64,000 nt of DNA, taken from assembly GCF_041146395.1 (NCBI RefSeq), contig NC_091012.1:12886193-12950192 (forward strand). Reading direction: 5' to 3'. This document shows positions 1 to 12,665 of the stretch, piece by piece. The position numbers and the translations under genes were made by a program. The notes below the pieces were generated by a model. That model searched no databases. It was not told the origin of the DNA and saw only the letters and a list, made by a program, of their open reading frames with translations. The DNA comes from Eulemur rufifrons. Taxonomy: Eukaryota; Chordata; Mammalia; Primates; Lemuridae. Numbering within the stretch: the stretch's first letter is position 1; each line of letters starts with the position of its first letter.

Positions 1-289
1 CTTGCTTTAAGCTAAAACTTCCCTGATATTTTCTTACAGATTGTGGCACAGAGTGCTAGTTGTCATACTTGTGCATTAGTCACCTTGGCTATGTGACTCT
101 GTTTTTTGAGCCTCCCTTACAGCTAGGTATGGCCATGTACCTTAGCTTTAAGCTGATGATTTTTAAGCCCTGTGCTATGTGGACCTTCTGAGAAATCTTC
201 CTCCTTCATCCCTTCCTCCCCCCTGCTGAGGAGATACATAGGTTCTGATCAGTAGAGTTCCTAAGCCCATAAAGCTGGTGATGTTGGGC
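1..289. other. No recognised feature
   Basis: No exon, RNA gene or repeat family could be recognised in this A/T-rich stretch. It directly precedes an L2-like fragment. Confidence 0.4.
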
Positions 290-445
290 AACACTGTCTG
301 TTGACTCTCTTACTAGAACATAAATTTCATGAGAACAGGAACCTTGTAGATCTTGGTCAAAACAACATTCCCAGCACTTAAAAAGTGTGTCACATGTGCT
401 ATGGGTTCAGGTATTGAATGGTTACTGGATGAATGGATGAATGAA
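290..445 (+). repeat. L2-like LINE 3' end
   Basis: The segment has the layout of an L2 3' end: a phrase about a rise in activity near AGAACATAAATTTCATGAGA, then CCCAGCACTT, then a GAATGGATGAATGAACG-type tail of ATGAAT repeats. It is diverged, as expected for this ancient mammalian family. Recognition is by eye, so the borders are approximate. Confidence 0.5.
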
Positions 446-478
446 CGAGTTTACTCCAGACCCATATAAACAAGATCA

Positions 479-2239
<1,761 letters not shown>

Positions 2240-2345
2240 GTATTACATATTGAGTGCCTATTGACCAAGCACTGTGCTAGGTGCTGCCGTTACAGAAATG
2301 AGATGAGCAGATGTCATCCCCATTGTTATGGGACTCACTTGATCA
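2240..2345 (+). repeat. Ancient mammalian repeat fragment
   Basis: The phrase TTGAGTGCCTATTGACCAAG followed by CACTGTGCTAGGTGCTG and an ACAGAAATGAGATGAGCAGA stretch matches the head of a common old mammalian repeat. The same family seems to recur near 26.9-27.8 kb. The family name is uncertain. Confidence 0.35.
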
Positions 2346-2621
2346 GGTTTCATTGCTCAGTTTTGCAGGCTTCACTTAATCCCTCTTAACTTTGCCTATT
2401 CTCCAAGTCTCTTTCCTTTCCAACCCCCATTATTATACACAACTTCTCATGGTAATCGCTTCTATACCCATGGCTTCAATCACTTTCTATATGCTCTAAT
2501 GACAACACAATTTTAAATTGTTTTTTATTTAACAACATTATTTTAGACAAAATACCTCATTTGATAATACAATAGATATTAAATTATTCTGTGAAAGTAA
2601 TCACTTAAAAATATGACATAC

Positions 2622-2906
2622 AACCGGGTGTGGCTCATGCCTGTAACCCTAACAATTTGGGTGCCTTAGATGGGAACATTGCTTGAGGCCAGGAGTTCAA
2701 AACCAGCCTGAGAAACATAACAAGATCTTGTCTCTAAACACACACACACAAAATAGCAGGATATTCTGGCACATACCTGTAGTCTCAGCTACTCAGGAGG
2801 TTGGGGCAGGTGGGTCACTTAAGTCCAGAAATTTGAGGTTACAGTAAGCTATTGTGATGCCACTGCACTCTAGCCTAGACAATGGAGTGAGACCCTATGT
2901 CACAAA
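2622..2906 (+). mobile_element. Old Alu SINE (dimeric)
   Basis: The left monomer starts CCGGGTGTGGCTCATGCCTG, which still resembles the RNA polymerase III A box. A (CA)-rich linker lies near 2740-2752. The right monomer contains TGTAGTCTCAGCTACTCAGG and ends near CACTGCACTCTAGCC. It is diverged and has no strepsirrhine middle insert. Confidence 0.85.
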
Positions 2907-3469
2907 AACTGTGAGATGCTTAACATATAAATTTAAGGAAATTTTCCCAATTACTCTTAATGTTTGATTTATTATGTAATTTTTGAAAACATAAGTTGGG
3001 ATGTCACAAAATGGATTCAGCCTACAGAGGTTTCAACCAGAGAATGCCATTTTAATGTGCCTTTTAGAGTCAAAAACTATCTCCATCTCCTTCCACAAAC
3101 CTATTCCTCTTCCTGCATTTTCTGTCTAGGAGAAAGGCACTGCCATCTACCCAGTCCCCAAAACTAAAGCCTTAGCTGCCGCTTTTGCCACCTACTTCTA
3201 CTTTTCTTCCACACCAAATCACCAATCTTCCTACACTATCTCCTAAATGACCACAAATCCTTTGCCTCCACTTCAGTCACTGATGCCGCCTTTAGTTTAA
3301 ATCCTCACTTCTCTCCTAGATGAACATAAAGTCTGTTGTCCTGTTGCTTCTTTCAATCCCTCCTTACTGTGCAAGTGACCTCACTACAAACACATCTGCT
3401 AGTGCCTCTTCAACCTTACAGGGTTCAATACCTCTCATTTTCAAGGATAAAATTAAAACTACCCCAACA
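2907..3469. other. Intergenic, nothing recognised
   Basis: Small overlapping open frames near 2964-3167 and 3320-3556 lack codon bias, start context or any recognisable motif. No repeat family was assigned. Confidence 0.35.
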
Positions 3470-3655
3470 TCTAATTGGGGGTCAGAAACATCTAGGTTTG
3501 CATCCCAGATTCAAGCACTGTTCAGCAGTGTGACCTCAGATGACAGAACTCTCTAAGCCTTTGTTTTCTCATCTGCCTGAACTCACTGATGGTTGGGACT
3601 GTTTCATACCCACAGTGCCTGGCACATAGAAGGGGCTTAATGCATCCAGTTAAAT
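3470..3655 (+). repeat. MIR-like then L2-like remnants
   Basis: The first part reads like a MIR core (GCATCCCAGATTCAAGCACT, then GTGTGACCTCAGATG, then TTGTTTTCTCATCTGCC). The end, with CACAGTGCCTGGCACATAGA and a trailing TTAAATGAAG, is typical of L2 3' ends. Both are ancient and diverged. Confidence 0.5.
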
Positions 3656-3749
3656 GAAGGGAAAGCATTTTAAAGTTCACATCAAAAAGTTATTCTCCTT
3701 TTTAAAGAGTACACTTGACTTTTTCCTTTATTTTCTAATAATCAGGGTC

Positions 3750-3965
3750 AGGCGCTTGTAGGAATCCAGATTGTCTGGGGACAAATCCTTGTCTCACCAC
3801 CAGAGCAATCATGTGACCTTGGGGAAGGTACTGCCTTCTGCATGTCAATTTCTTCTGTATTAACAAAACCTAACATGTCATTGTTTGGGGGGTTAAATGA
3901 GTATACCACAGCTGGAATAGTATAGGGCACATAGTGCCTGCCAAATGTTAACTATTCATCTTCAT
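3750..3965 (+). repeat. MIR SINE
   Basis: Core landmarks in order: a tRNA-derived head, AATCATGTGACCTTGGGGAA, TTTCTTCTGTATTAACAAAA, GGTTAAATGAGTATACC, then GGGCACATAGTGCCTGCCAA and AACTATTCAT. This order and spacing fit a nearly complete MIR in plus orientation. Confidence 0.6.
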
Positions 3966-4994
3966 GGAATCAGGACTGTGGTACCCCACGGTGTGATTTC
4001 CAATTTTGTATGAGGAAACTGTGTTTTATGTGTTGTTGTTAGTAAAACAAGGAAAATCTGGAAACTGGTGCCTTGGAAGAAAGAAACAAAAGTGAGAAAA
4101 GGAAGTTGGTGAGTCCCAGCTATTCAGAGCTGGGAGGGATGAGCCTGATCCCTCTTTTATGGACAGTGAAGTGGAGGGTGATGTATCCTCAGGTCTCATT
4201 CAAGACACACAGCGGCAATCTTTATTGAGAGTAGGACCAGTTCCCTGGGTTTGTTATGGTCATGTGACAGGTGAAAACTAATACTTCTGGGAGTACAAGA
4301 GAACATTTAGTTACAAGAACAAATTTGGCTATCAGTTTGGTGAGCAAATGAAAGCTGTTGGACTCTGAAAAACTGAGTTGTTAATGGAACCAACCCTTTA
4401 CTGACAGGGGCTTTCTATAGGGCACATTGATGAGGATGGCTTTGAGGAACAAACGCCCACTGTGGTTCCCACGGGACTGGAAAGTTCCCAGTAGCCAGGA
4501 ATGAATAAAAACTGGAGTCTGGTTCTCACCATGGGAGGGGTGGGGCAGGGAAGGGCAGGAGATTGTGAGTCGTGTGCGTGGGCTCTGAGGTAAGCATGTT
4601 GGGGGTGGGACTGTGCGTGTGATTGGTTCCTTGTAACCAAGTAACCACAGGACACATTCTGGTTGGCAAGTGCCTGCCAGGGCAAGTGGCCTTCAGTTAG
4701 GAGGTGGTGACAGAAGAGGAGAAAGTCTGACTGAGCTCTCTTCTAGCAGTGGCTGTGCCACTCAGTATTTTTTGGATATTTACCCCTTTTAAATAAGCCC
4801 AGCTTGTCACTGCCGTAGCGCACAAGTCAGCTCGGGGGAGGCAGCCACTGCCCTGGTTTGGGGGTGCGGCAGAGGCTGGAACCCTGCCCAGAGCAGGGCT
4901 GCAGGGTCAGCAGGCTGCCGAGAGAGAGAGGAGGAGTCGGGGGCAAGCAAAGGTACAGGCAAAAGGCAACAAGGGGAAACAGCAGAGGCAGCCC
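3966..4994. other. Upstream of the cyclin-Y-like exon 1; nothing defined
   Basis: G-rich and less A/T-rich than its surroundings, as expected near the 5' end of an old gene. No TATA element or dense CpG island is evident. Open frames on the minus strand here come from base composition. Confidence 0.35.
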
Positions 4995-5220
4995 CTGGGG
5001 AACATGCTGAGCTGTTGTGTGTCCCCCAATACCAGCCCCACATTGGGCTGGCGTATCCATCCAACTGAGATGGACTATGAGTCTGAGATCTACCTGGCGG
5101 CAGCCAGGGACATGGTGGCAGTGGCTTGTGCACCTGCTGCCATGGAGCCTGCTGAACTGGATTCTGGAGGTGGTGAGGACCCCCACCTGCAGCACATCAG
5201 CGACAAAGGGATGCCCAAAG
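4995..5220 (+). pseudogene. Cyclin-Y-like exon 1 (start codon lost)
   Basis: The exon encodes a peptide with CCVSPNTSP near its start and HLQHISDKGMPK at its end, aligning well with CCNYL1 exon 1. The position of the family initiator codon reads CTG (4995-4997), followed by GGG AAC. The glycine needed for N-myristoylation is present but would not follow a methionine. An in-frame ATG occurs at 5004-5006, three codons later, and would skip that glycine. The exon ends AAAG with donor GTAGGG at 5221, leaving phase 1. The minus-strand open frame over this exon is a shadow. Confidence 0.85.
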
Positions 5221-6232
5221 GTAGGGAGGTGGCACACCTCAGACACATCTGTGGCCTCTGCCTCCCCCAGTGTTCCCTGGGAGGCATCCACTACCTCAGG
5301 CTCCTTCCTACCTGGAGCTGCTTTTCCAGGGGTGGGTACCAGGGATGAAGGCTGGCTCTGCCTCATGTCCCCACCTTTTACCTTTTCCCAACCTTGTCTG
5401 GCCAGTTTCTTTCCTTCCTCCTGACCCAAATGCCCAGTTGCTGCCCCCGCTTTCCATTCCCCCAACCCCACACGGGAGCCTGCAGCCCACACCTCCTTTG
5501 GTCTGGAGCTCTCTTCATCATCCCATAGGAACTGATAAAAACTTTCTGGTATATTCTCTTCCATTTCTCAATGAACATTCATCTACCCCCACTTATGGAG
5601 TATTCCTCCCATTCTCTATCCTCCCCCATCCTAAGTGAAGGAGCCAGGGAAGGGCCTCATTGTTCCTTCCTCCCACTCATTAAGGTAGCTGATAGTCTGG
5701 ATAGTTCACACCCAAATATTTGAGGTTTTCTTATTTAAATTCAAAATAGAAGTTGCCATAGGAGACTCTATATGGTATTCTTAATACAGGTTTTCTCTTG
5801 CCTTGAAGAAAGCTTTTTTTTTTTTTCCTTCTAACTATAACTCAAACACAAAGAAAGAAATTTGGGAGCTGCTTAAAATAACTGAAAAGTGTGAAATGTT
5901 ATTGCCAGAGCTGCAGAATTTTCTTTTAATATGAAGTAGTTTACCCATGGATTTGTGATTTCTTTAAAATTCTAACTTTGACACAGATATATCTTCAGTG
6001 ACTTAAGACTTCATTTTCCTGCTCTAAAGGAGAGGTGGTGTAAAGGTTTGGGGGTTAAAATGCCAGACCCTGCCTGTAAAAGACTGTTTCCATGGCTCCC
6101 CTCCTCCAGCCCCCAGTAGAATCCTGTTCAAAGATAAGAATGTTGAGGTAAAAGTTCTTGAGACTCTAAACCACTGGGAGGGGGGAAATGGGAGGGAGAA
6201 AAGGAAGAAATATTTGAGGGTGGTTTTTTCTC
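5221..6232. other. Intron 1, first part; nothing recognised
   Basis: Follows the exon 1 donor. C/T-rich to about 5640, then A/T-rich. Several chance frames run through without motifs. No repeat family was identified. Confidence 0.4.
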
Positions 6233-6450
6233 ATTTTTTTTTTAATTTCAGCATATTATGGGGGTACAAAAGTTCAGGTTATGTATATTGCCCATGCCAC
6301 CCAAGCCCCACGAGTCAGAGCTTCAAGCAGGTCCATTCCCCAGACAGTGCGCATCACACTCATTATATAGGTATACACCCATCCCCTCCCCACCTCCACA
6401 TCTGCCCAACACCCGATTAGTGTTATTCCGAAATGTGCACTTGAGTTTTT
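6233..6450 (-). mobile_element. L1 3' end (strepsirrhine type)
   Basis: Minus-oriented L1 3'UTR starting with a T-run (the reversed poly(A) tail), then TATTATGGGGGTACAAAAGT, the AGTCAGAGCTTCAAGCAGGT block, the GACAGTGCGCATCACACTCA block and the ATCTGCCCAACACCC block. The same 3'UTR recurs at least eight times in the window. The copy is 5'-truncated in the UTR. Confidence 0.9.
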
Positions 6451-6954
6451 ACTTCTAGAATTTTGAAAAGAGATGAATCTAGGTAAAAATAATTTAGGAT
6501 AACAAGGTGGTTTGTGAATAAAAACTAAGTGCTTTGAAATAGAAAACATTGTATCACAAAGATGTTTACATGTGGCTGGCTTATTTTTTCATTTACATGC
6601 CAGTGGCTTCATTGCTATAGAGGAAAAGCCTCAGAGGTCTTCTATTAAAACTTTGGTTAGACTCTTAATTCACTTAAAAGTTAGAATAATTAAGCCTCAT
6701 GACATGAGGGATGTGCCTTTGCAATTGGGAAGTGCTGTACTTACTTTTCAGAATATTCAAAAATTGCAAAAGAATGAACAAATATATTATGTGAATTAAT
6801 TGATTGTACCTTTATATACAAAGCATGTAAGTACTTTTGAAAATTTTTGCTCTGCTTGGTGGTTTAAAATAAGCCTGTGAGTGATTTTACAAAACAGTTA
6901 GTAGATGGGTAGCATAGGATGAGAGTCCAAAATAGTCTCTTTCTATCATTCTTT

Positions 6955-7125
6955 AGGATGTACAACACATTTTCATGTACATCTTATTTGGCCCTTCCAA
7001 ATACAAATATAGCCTGTGTATATTCTCTCTATATTTCTGATGAAGAAACAAGGACTTAAAGATCTGAAATGACTGTGTAAGACAGCTACTGAACCACACA
7101 AAAGTTCTAAGTCCTCAGACTGGCG
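6955..7125 (-). repeat. Possible MIR remnant
   Basis: A weak minus-strand MIR pattern is visible: CACATTTTCATGTACATCTT, then TGATGAAGAAACAAGGACTT and AAATGACTGTGTAAGACAGC. Very diverged. Confidence 0.3.
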
Positions 7126-7214
7126 TGGAGGTGGCAGATATGCCAAATTTGGTTCTTAAAAAACTTTAAAAGCTGAGGAATGCATCATCTCAATATTTTA
7201 CCCAGCTATTTTTT

Positions 7215-7345
7215 AAAAAAAATTTTAGAGACAGATTTTTCTATGTTGCTCCACCTGGTCATGAAATCCTAACCTCAAGCAATCCTCCCTCTTCAGCTTC
7301 CAAAAGTGATGGAATTACAGGTGTGTACCACCATGCCTGGCTTGC
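7215..7345 (-). mobile_element. Alu monomer (FLAM/FRAM-like)
   Basis: A single 7SL-derived monomer in minus orientation: AGAGACAGATTTTTCTATGT, then CTCAAGCAATCCTCCC, then GGAATTACAGGTGTGTACCA and CATGCCTGGC. There is no second monomer. Confidence 0.7.
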
Positions 7346-7744
7346 ATTGTTGGAAAGTACTTAAGTGTATAGCAATGGACTTGTAAAATAAACTGGTACA
7401 TCCACACAAAGGAGATCTATGAGCTATAAAAATAATAATATCTCTCTTTAATGCTATGGAGTCATCACTAGGATAAGTTATATGAAAAAGCAAGGGGGGA
7501 ACATATATTAACTTACATGAAAGAAAGCAGGGGAAATGTGTGTGTGTTTATTTAAATAAAAAAACACTGAAAGGAATTTTTGTGTGCCTGTGACTGTTTT
7601 TCTTTTAACTTTAGTAGGTAGCCAAAGTGAATATTTGCCCAAGATATTGTTTTGGTATGGGTTTTCCAATGAATGTCAAATATTTTCTTTTTGCTTTTGA
7701 GTTAGTGTAACCTTTTTTTTAATTTATTGTGCATTATATAGTAT
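7346..7744. other. Intron 1, nothing recognised
   Basis: A/T-rich with a short TGTGTGTGT run near 7540. No exon or repeat family was recognised. Confidence 0.4.
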
Positions 7745-7885
7745 ATATATTGCTCTTGTATTTCATTAACTCCTCACAATGTTTTGATTTAGGTAGTATA
7801 GAAATTATACCTGTTTTACATATGAGAAGACAGGCTCTGAGAAGTATAAATTGCGTTTCCAAGATTTTAAATAAGACTCAGTAGA
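7745..7885 (-). repeat. MIR SINE remnant
   Basis: Minus-oriented MIR landmarks: TTTCATTAACTCCTCACAAT, then TAGTATAGAAATTATACCTG and TTTTACATATGAGAAGACAG, then GCTCTGAGAAGTATAAATTG. The order fits the central and 3' part of MIR. Confidence 0.5.
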
Positions 7886-9532
7886 TCAAGAATGTAACTT
7901 GCAGACACATGGTATATAGAAACAAAATTAATAGAATCACTTATATGGGCCTCTTTGGATATTACATTTTTTCTCACCTTTTTTAGTGTATTAAGGTAAT
8001 TAAGCTTTAGGGTTAAAACAGTAACATTAGATAATAAATGAAACAGAGGTACCAGTAACACAGAAATGTTCTTAAAAGTCTAAGAAATAGAGTTAAGTGC
8101 TCTTAAGGAATATATGAAGGATGAAAGGCATACTACATTATATGACTTGTCACAGCTCAGTCACAGTCACTAAAACAAATTGAGGATTAAAAAAGTTAAG
8201 GCAATATTGAGAGTTGATGGAGAGACAGATAAAAAATTGAGAGACTTATAATATTTGTGTTATGGGCCATAAAACTAATACAATGTGCAGTATAGGGATG
8301 ACAGAGCAGGTCAGTAAATGCAGTGAGCCTTTACATAAATGGGTGCCCAGCAGTTGGCCCAGAAACTGCTTCTATTTCATTGGGATATACTGCAATCAAT
8401 GTTGAAATCAATCTCTTTTGCTGAAATGTGCTGGTTCTTTGATTAATTTCTTGGTCACTGCCCTCTCCCTTTAATATTTTGCAAGGAAAATTATTTCTCA
8501 ATAGTTTACAATTGTATAATTTTAACACTGTTAGCCTTTAATAATGCATTTCATTTATTCTAAGTTACATGTATTTTTACATTTTATCATCTGTGCAATT
8601 GAGATGGATCTTACGACTAATAGAATCTTAGAGGAAAAGCAGTATTTAACGTTAGTGAGGTGTCTTACAGACTTTTTCCTCTGAGGGATGTTTATCTTAA
8701 TTAATTAGTTTATTGTTTCCTCTCATGACAACTTTTATTATCCCACATGATGGTAAAGTTTGTCTTATGGAAATTCAATAATCTGTTTAGTAGTCTCACT
8801 TAAATAGGAGATTATCCCACTTTGGTGACCTGCAGGCATAGACAGGATCAAAATTTTTTAGAAGTCGTTCTATGACCTGCTCCAGAAGATAATTTTGATG
8901 AATCCCCAAATTAATCATGCTGTGAGAAGAAAAACATGAGAGTTTAGCTTTGGATATTGAGGACAAAATGAAAAACCTCACTTTCTGTTATGACAGTGTT
9001 CCTGTAGATTAGAAAATTAAACTTTTTATGCAGCCCTCTTAAATCTGCCATGATGAATATCCCAGATACATCACAGCTAAATAAAGGAGTTCATTTATTG
9101 AATGGAGTTAAAATTAGCTTTTGATTATCTAAAGATTGCTTGCCAAAAACCACCCTCTTTGTTTTAGCATATTTGATATATTGAGCTGGTGTCGGACAGT
9201 AATTGGCCACAGCATCACTTGCTACTTGAGACTGATCCTGAAATGTGCTAGTCATATCAGCATAGAGGAGGGTGAGAGTGTTCCTATTTGATAAGTACAA
9301 GGAGGAGGTCATGTAGATGATTCATCTACTAGTTGCATCAGATTATTCAGGTACAAGTTAAAAAAAAAAAGTAGTTGCATAGCCTAGTTTTAGTCTACAT
9401 GTATGGAAAGATTCAACCACATTGGATTTCGTAGTAGAATTTTTATATTGTTGCCACCATATTTCTTCATATTTATTACTACACACTTCTTTCAAGACTG
9501 CTAAAAGTGATTAAAATTAATGTCTACCTATT
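7886..9532. other. Intron 1, nothing recognised
   Basis: A/T-rich intronic DNA. Open frames at 8331-8528, 8796-8981 and 9091-9312 on the minus strand are short and show no known domain. Confidence 0.4.
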
Positions 9533-9690
9533 TTTTAGACAGAATCTCACTCTATCATCCTGGCTGGAGTGCAGTGTTGTAATCATAGCTCACTGCAGCC
9601 TTGAACTTATGGGCTCAGATGATCCTCTTGTATCAGCCTCCAAAAGTGCTGGATTACAGGCATGAGCCCGTATGCCTGTAATCACAATGT
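9533..9690 (-). mobile_element. Alu monomer, minus orientation
   Basis: One monomer: AGACAGAATCTCACTCTATC, then GCTGGAGTGCAGTG and ATCATAGCTCACTGCAGCCT, then AGTGCTGGATTACAGGCATG. It ends only about 70 bases upstream of cyclin-Y-like exon 2, so it lies close to that exon's branch region. Confidence 0.75.
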
Positions 9691-9761
9691 GTAGCTGTTT
9701 TTAAAAGCATCTTTTTCATTCTTCTAAATTATCATGTCTTTTTCCTCTTCTTCCTCTACAG

Positions 9762-9837
9762 ATTCAACTTTGGAATCAAATCCAGCTGACCATCCAAAGG
9801 CAGGAGCAATTTTTCTGAGCAAATCTAAAAATGCATG
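9762..9837 (+). pseudogene. Cyclin-Y-like exon 2
   Basis: A pyrimidine-rich tract ending CTACAG precedes the exon, and donor GTAAGA follows it. Joined to the single G left by exon 1, it reads DSTLESNPADHPKAGAIFLS and continues into KSKN, aligning with the CCNYL1 exon 2 words ESNPSDHP and IFLSKS. Length is 76 nt, leaving two bases for the next codon. Exon 3 then needs a single base before its homologous frame but supplies two at the only good acceptor, so the junction is frameshifted. Confidence 0.85.
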
Positions 9838-10621
9838 GTAAGACAATATTTTTTTCCTCCAAGAAAAGACTAAAAACTGTTTTTGTTTTATGGAATGCCT
9901 TATAGAAAGTATTTAAAAGAACTCATAATTAGTTCAAAGTTTTCAAATTTTCTTTTATTCATCTGTCATTTCGACATTTGATACACTTGCCTCTAGTTGT
10001 CACTGTTTCACTGCGAACATCTAGACTTTCTGCTTATACAATTTGCCACCTCTTTATGAACACAATAGGCCCCATGATTTAGAAGTGGTCATAGATTTAT
10101 CCCCATCTCTCCATATTTCTTTACCCTTCTTGCCCTGCTCCAAAGAACACACTTTAAAGATGAACGATGGGATTTAGCCTGCAGTTAGGTTTTTATTTGA
10201 ACAAATGAAAAAAACTCAGTTGTTTACATGTGGGGATTGAAACTGTGATTTTGGCCCCTTTTAATACAGTGATCTAACCAGATGATCCTGTCACATCCAC
10301 ATCTGTCCTGCTCAGAAATTTAAGCTTTTCAAAACCTTTTCTCCCTAATGTAATATAAACATGCGCTGAGGTATTTCCCAGAGGTTGGCCTCAGTAAGCG
10401 AAACTACTGCCAATTTTCCAATCCTGCTTGTTTTAGGATGAGAATCAGAACCCTAGGATTGTTCTGCACTCCTGCTTATGTACCTTAATGTTATGTTAAA
10501 TCTTAGTTTATTTGCTAAAAATCCATCTACAACCAGGTTTTTCAGTTGATCTCAACAGCAAGAATACAAGAAGTGAAGGTTGTATTACATAAGAATATTA
10601 GAAGTTGGCCTCTCCCAGGGG
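9838..10621. other. Intron 2, nothing recognised
   Basis: Between exon 2 and the TAF10 retrocopy. No exon or repeat family was recognised. Confidence 0.4.
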
Positions 10622-11358
10622 TCATAGGAGCTGCAGTGGCTCTAACGCAGACCGACCTGGCTCCAGCCTCCGCCGCTTTGGCCCCAGGCCCGGTGCCCCA
10701 GCTGTGTGTTGGTCCCAGCTCCCACAGCGCCGCCCACTGGTGCCGCCCAGCCGCAGAGAACAAGACCAGCCCCGCAGGGCCAGCAGGGGAACCCGGGGCT
10801 GAAGCCACAGCTGGGGACACCAGGTCCTTGGCTGCGCGGGCGGGACCAGCCCAGCGGGGCGGCTCAGGTGTGAGCGGGCAGCGCGCGGTTTACCTACTGC
10901 GGAGCGCGGCCAGCAGAGACGCGAAGCCTGCGGTGTCCAGCCCGCCTCTGCTGGACTTCTTAATGCAGCAGGAGGATTACTCGCCCAGGGTCCCTCATGC
11001 AGTGACTGGTTACTACCTGAACCCTGCTGGCTTTGAGGCCTCAGACCCACACATAATTCGGCTCATCTCCCTAGCTGCCCAGAAATTCATCGCAGATATT
11101 GCCAACGATGCCCTACAGCACTGCAAAATGAAGGGCACAGCCTCCGGCAGCTCCCGGAGCAAGAGCAAGGACTGCAAGTCCACTCTAACCGCAGAGGACC
11201 TGGCCCTGCCCTCAGCGAGTATGGCATCAATGCGAAGAAGCCCCACTACTTCACCTGGGCCACCTGACCTAAATGTGCTTGTCTATCCCATGTCCCCACA
11301 CCAGCCTGTTTTCATAATAAACTGGATTGTGACAGGAAAAAAAAAAAAAAAAAAAAAA
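10622..11358 (+). pseudogene. Processed pseudogene of TAF10 (TFIID/SAGA subunit)
   Basis: TAF10 is a histone-fold subunit shared by TFIID and SAGA. The copy has no introns, a G/C-rich N-terminal part (PASAALAPGP, AAENK, SPAG), then the conserved histone-fold core with words DFLMQQEDYSP, VTGYYLNPAGFEASDPHIIR and LISLAAQKFIADIANDALQH, then KMKGTASGSSRSKSKD. A 3'UTR follows with AATAAA at 11316-11321 and a 22-base A-run at 11337-11358, the marks of L1-mediated retrotransposition. The family start codon near 10624 is lost. A one-base deletion near 11205 shifts the last 20 or so codons, and the normal stop (aligned near 11257) is TGG. Curiously, the frame stays open over the whole copy and even starts upstream (10546-11382, 278 codons), because the indels did not create early stops. 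It lies in sense orientation in intron 2 of the cyclin-Y-like remnant. Confidence 0.95.
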
Positions 11359-12111
11359 GGAATGCAGCACAATAAAAAATAGGGGTTTCTTTTTTTCCCC
11401 TATCCTTCAGAAATGAAGAAATTGGGTGTCTGCCTATACTGCATTTCCACAGTTTGTGTGCACTTTGCCTGTCTTGAACCAATCATTTCTGGTTAGGATT
11501 GCTGTATTTCTCCGTTTCTTGCAGAGCCGTGAGCTTCTCTCAAGTAGAGTGTGTGGAAGCAGAAGAAAACTATCCCATCCCCCTGTCTCTTCAGTGGTGA
11601 GAAATGTGTGCCTAACATGCCATCCAGCCTCAGAGGAGGAGGCAGTGTGGGAAACAAAGTGCAGCCAAAGTCCCTCTTGGAGCATTTACTCTTCTGACCT
11701 TTGGTACAACAAAATTATTTTGTGTTCTGTAGGTACCATGTTCAATGCAGTTAGCACACTCATTTTAAAATTTCAATGTCAGCCAGGTTACTTTCCAGTT
11801 ATGTAAAGGCCAATTTATTTTTCAGTGACATATTAGTACATCACCAATGAGGATGCTTCCAGGGATTCAGATGCATCTAGGGATTGGTGCCTGACCAGAG
11901 ACTGGTTCTTAAGAGCTGTCCGCTGGTAGATACTGGTAATTAAAGTAAGCTGTGTGTCAATGTAGAATTAGAAGATACTACTGGGTAGTGGTTCCAGTAT
12001 GCAACAGGTTTACTTTTTTATTAGCTAAATTTCTCATCTGGCCTAATTTGTTTTGCTCTTTTCTACATGGGGATTCTTTCATTTGTATGTAATAGACTTT
12101 CATTTATTTCT
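11359..12111. other. Intron 2, nothing recognised
   Basis: An open frame of 126 codons at 11426-11806 has no recognisable motif and no homologue I can name. No repeat family was recognised. Confidence 0.35.
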
Positions 12112-12400
<289 letters not shown>

Positions 12401-12630
12401 CATATAATAGAATATCTGTTAAATCAAATAGTAAAACTAACATTTTAGACTTTACTTTATGACATTCATCTTGTGAGGTGAATTGAATTATAAAGTTTGC
12501 AGAAAATTATTTTTAAAAGAATGGAATTTTATCTGATTTTGTATAATGGTAATTCATCAGATAATTAGCAACTACTTTTACTCTATGACATTTGTATCAG
12601 AATTGATCAGTTTTTTTATATTATTTTGAG

Positions 12631-12665
12631 GGCAAGAAAAGAGGAAGAGCAACCATTTAAAGCAT
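12631..12665 (+). pseudogene. Cyclin-Y-like exon 3 (short)
   Basis: A 35-nt exon between an AG after TTATTTTGAG and the strong donor GTAAGT at 12666. In the homologous frame it reads QEKRKSNHLKH, matching REKRKSNHLNH of CCNYL1. The frame leaves two bases at the acceptor, which does not fit the two bases left by exon 2. Either a one-base indel or a shifted splice site is implied. The weak TGAG acceptor may also be degenerate. Confidence 0.75.

Noticed and set aside
4827..5564. Minus-strand open frame of 245 codons
   Set aside because: It is antisense to the cyclin-Y-like exon 1 and runs through its intron in G/C-richer sequence; no domain, splice logic or codon pattern supports it.
10542..11050. 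Minus-strand frames over the TAF10 copy
   Set aside because: G/C-rich shadow frames opposite the recognised TAF10 reading; no similarity to any protein.
11426..11806. Plus-strand frame of 126 codons after the TAF10 copy
   Set aside because: No motif, no splice context and no recognisable homologue; compatible with chance.
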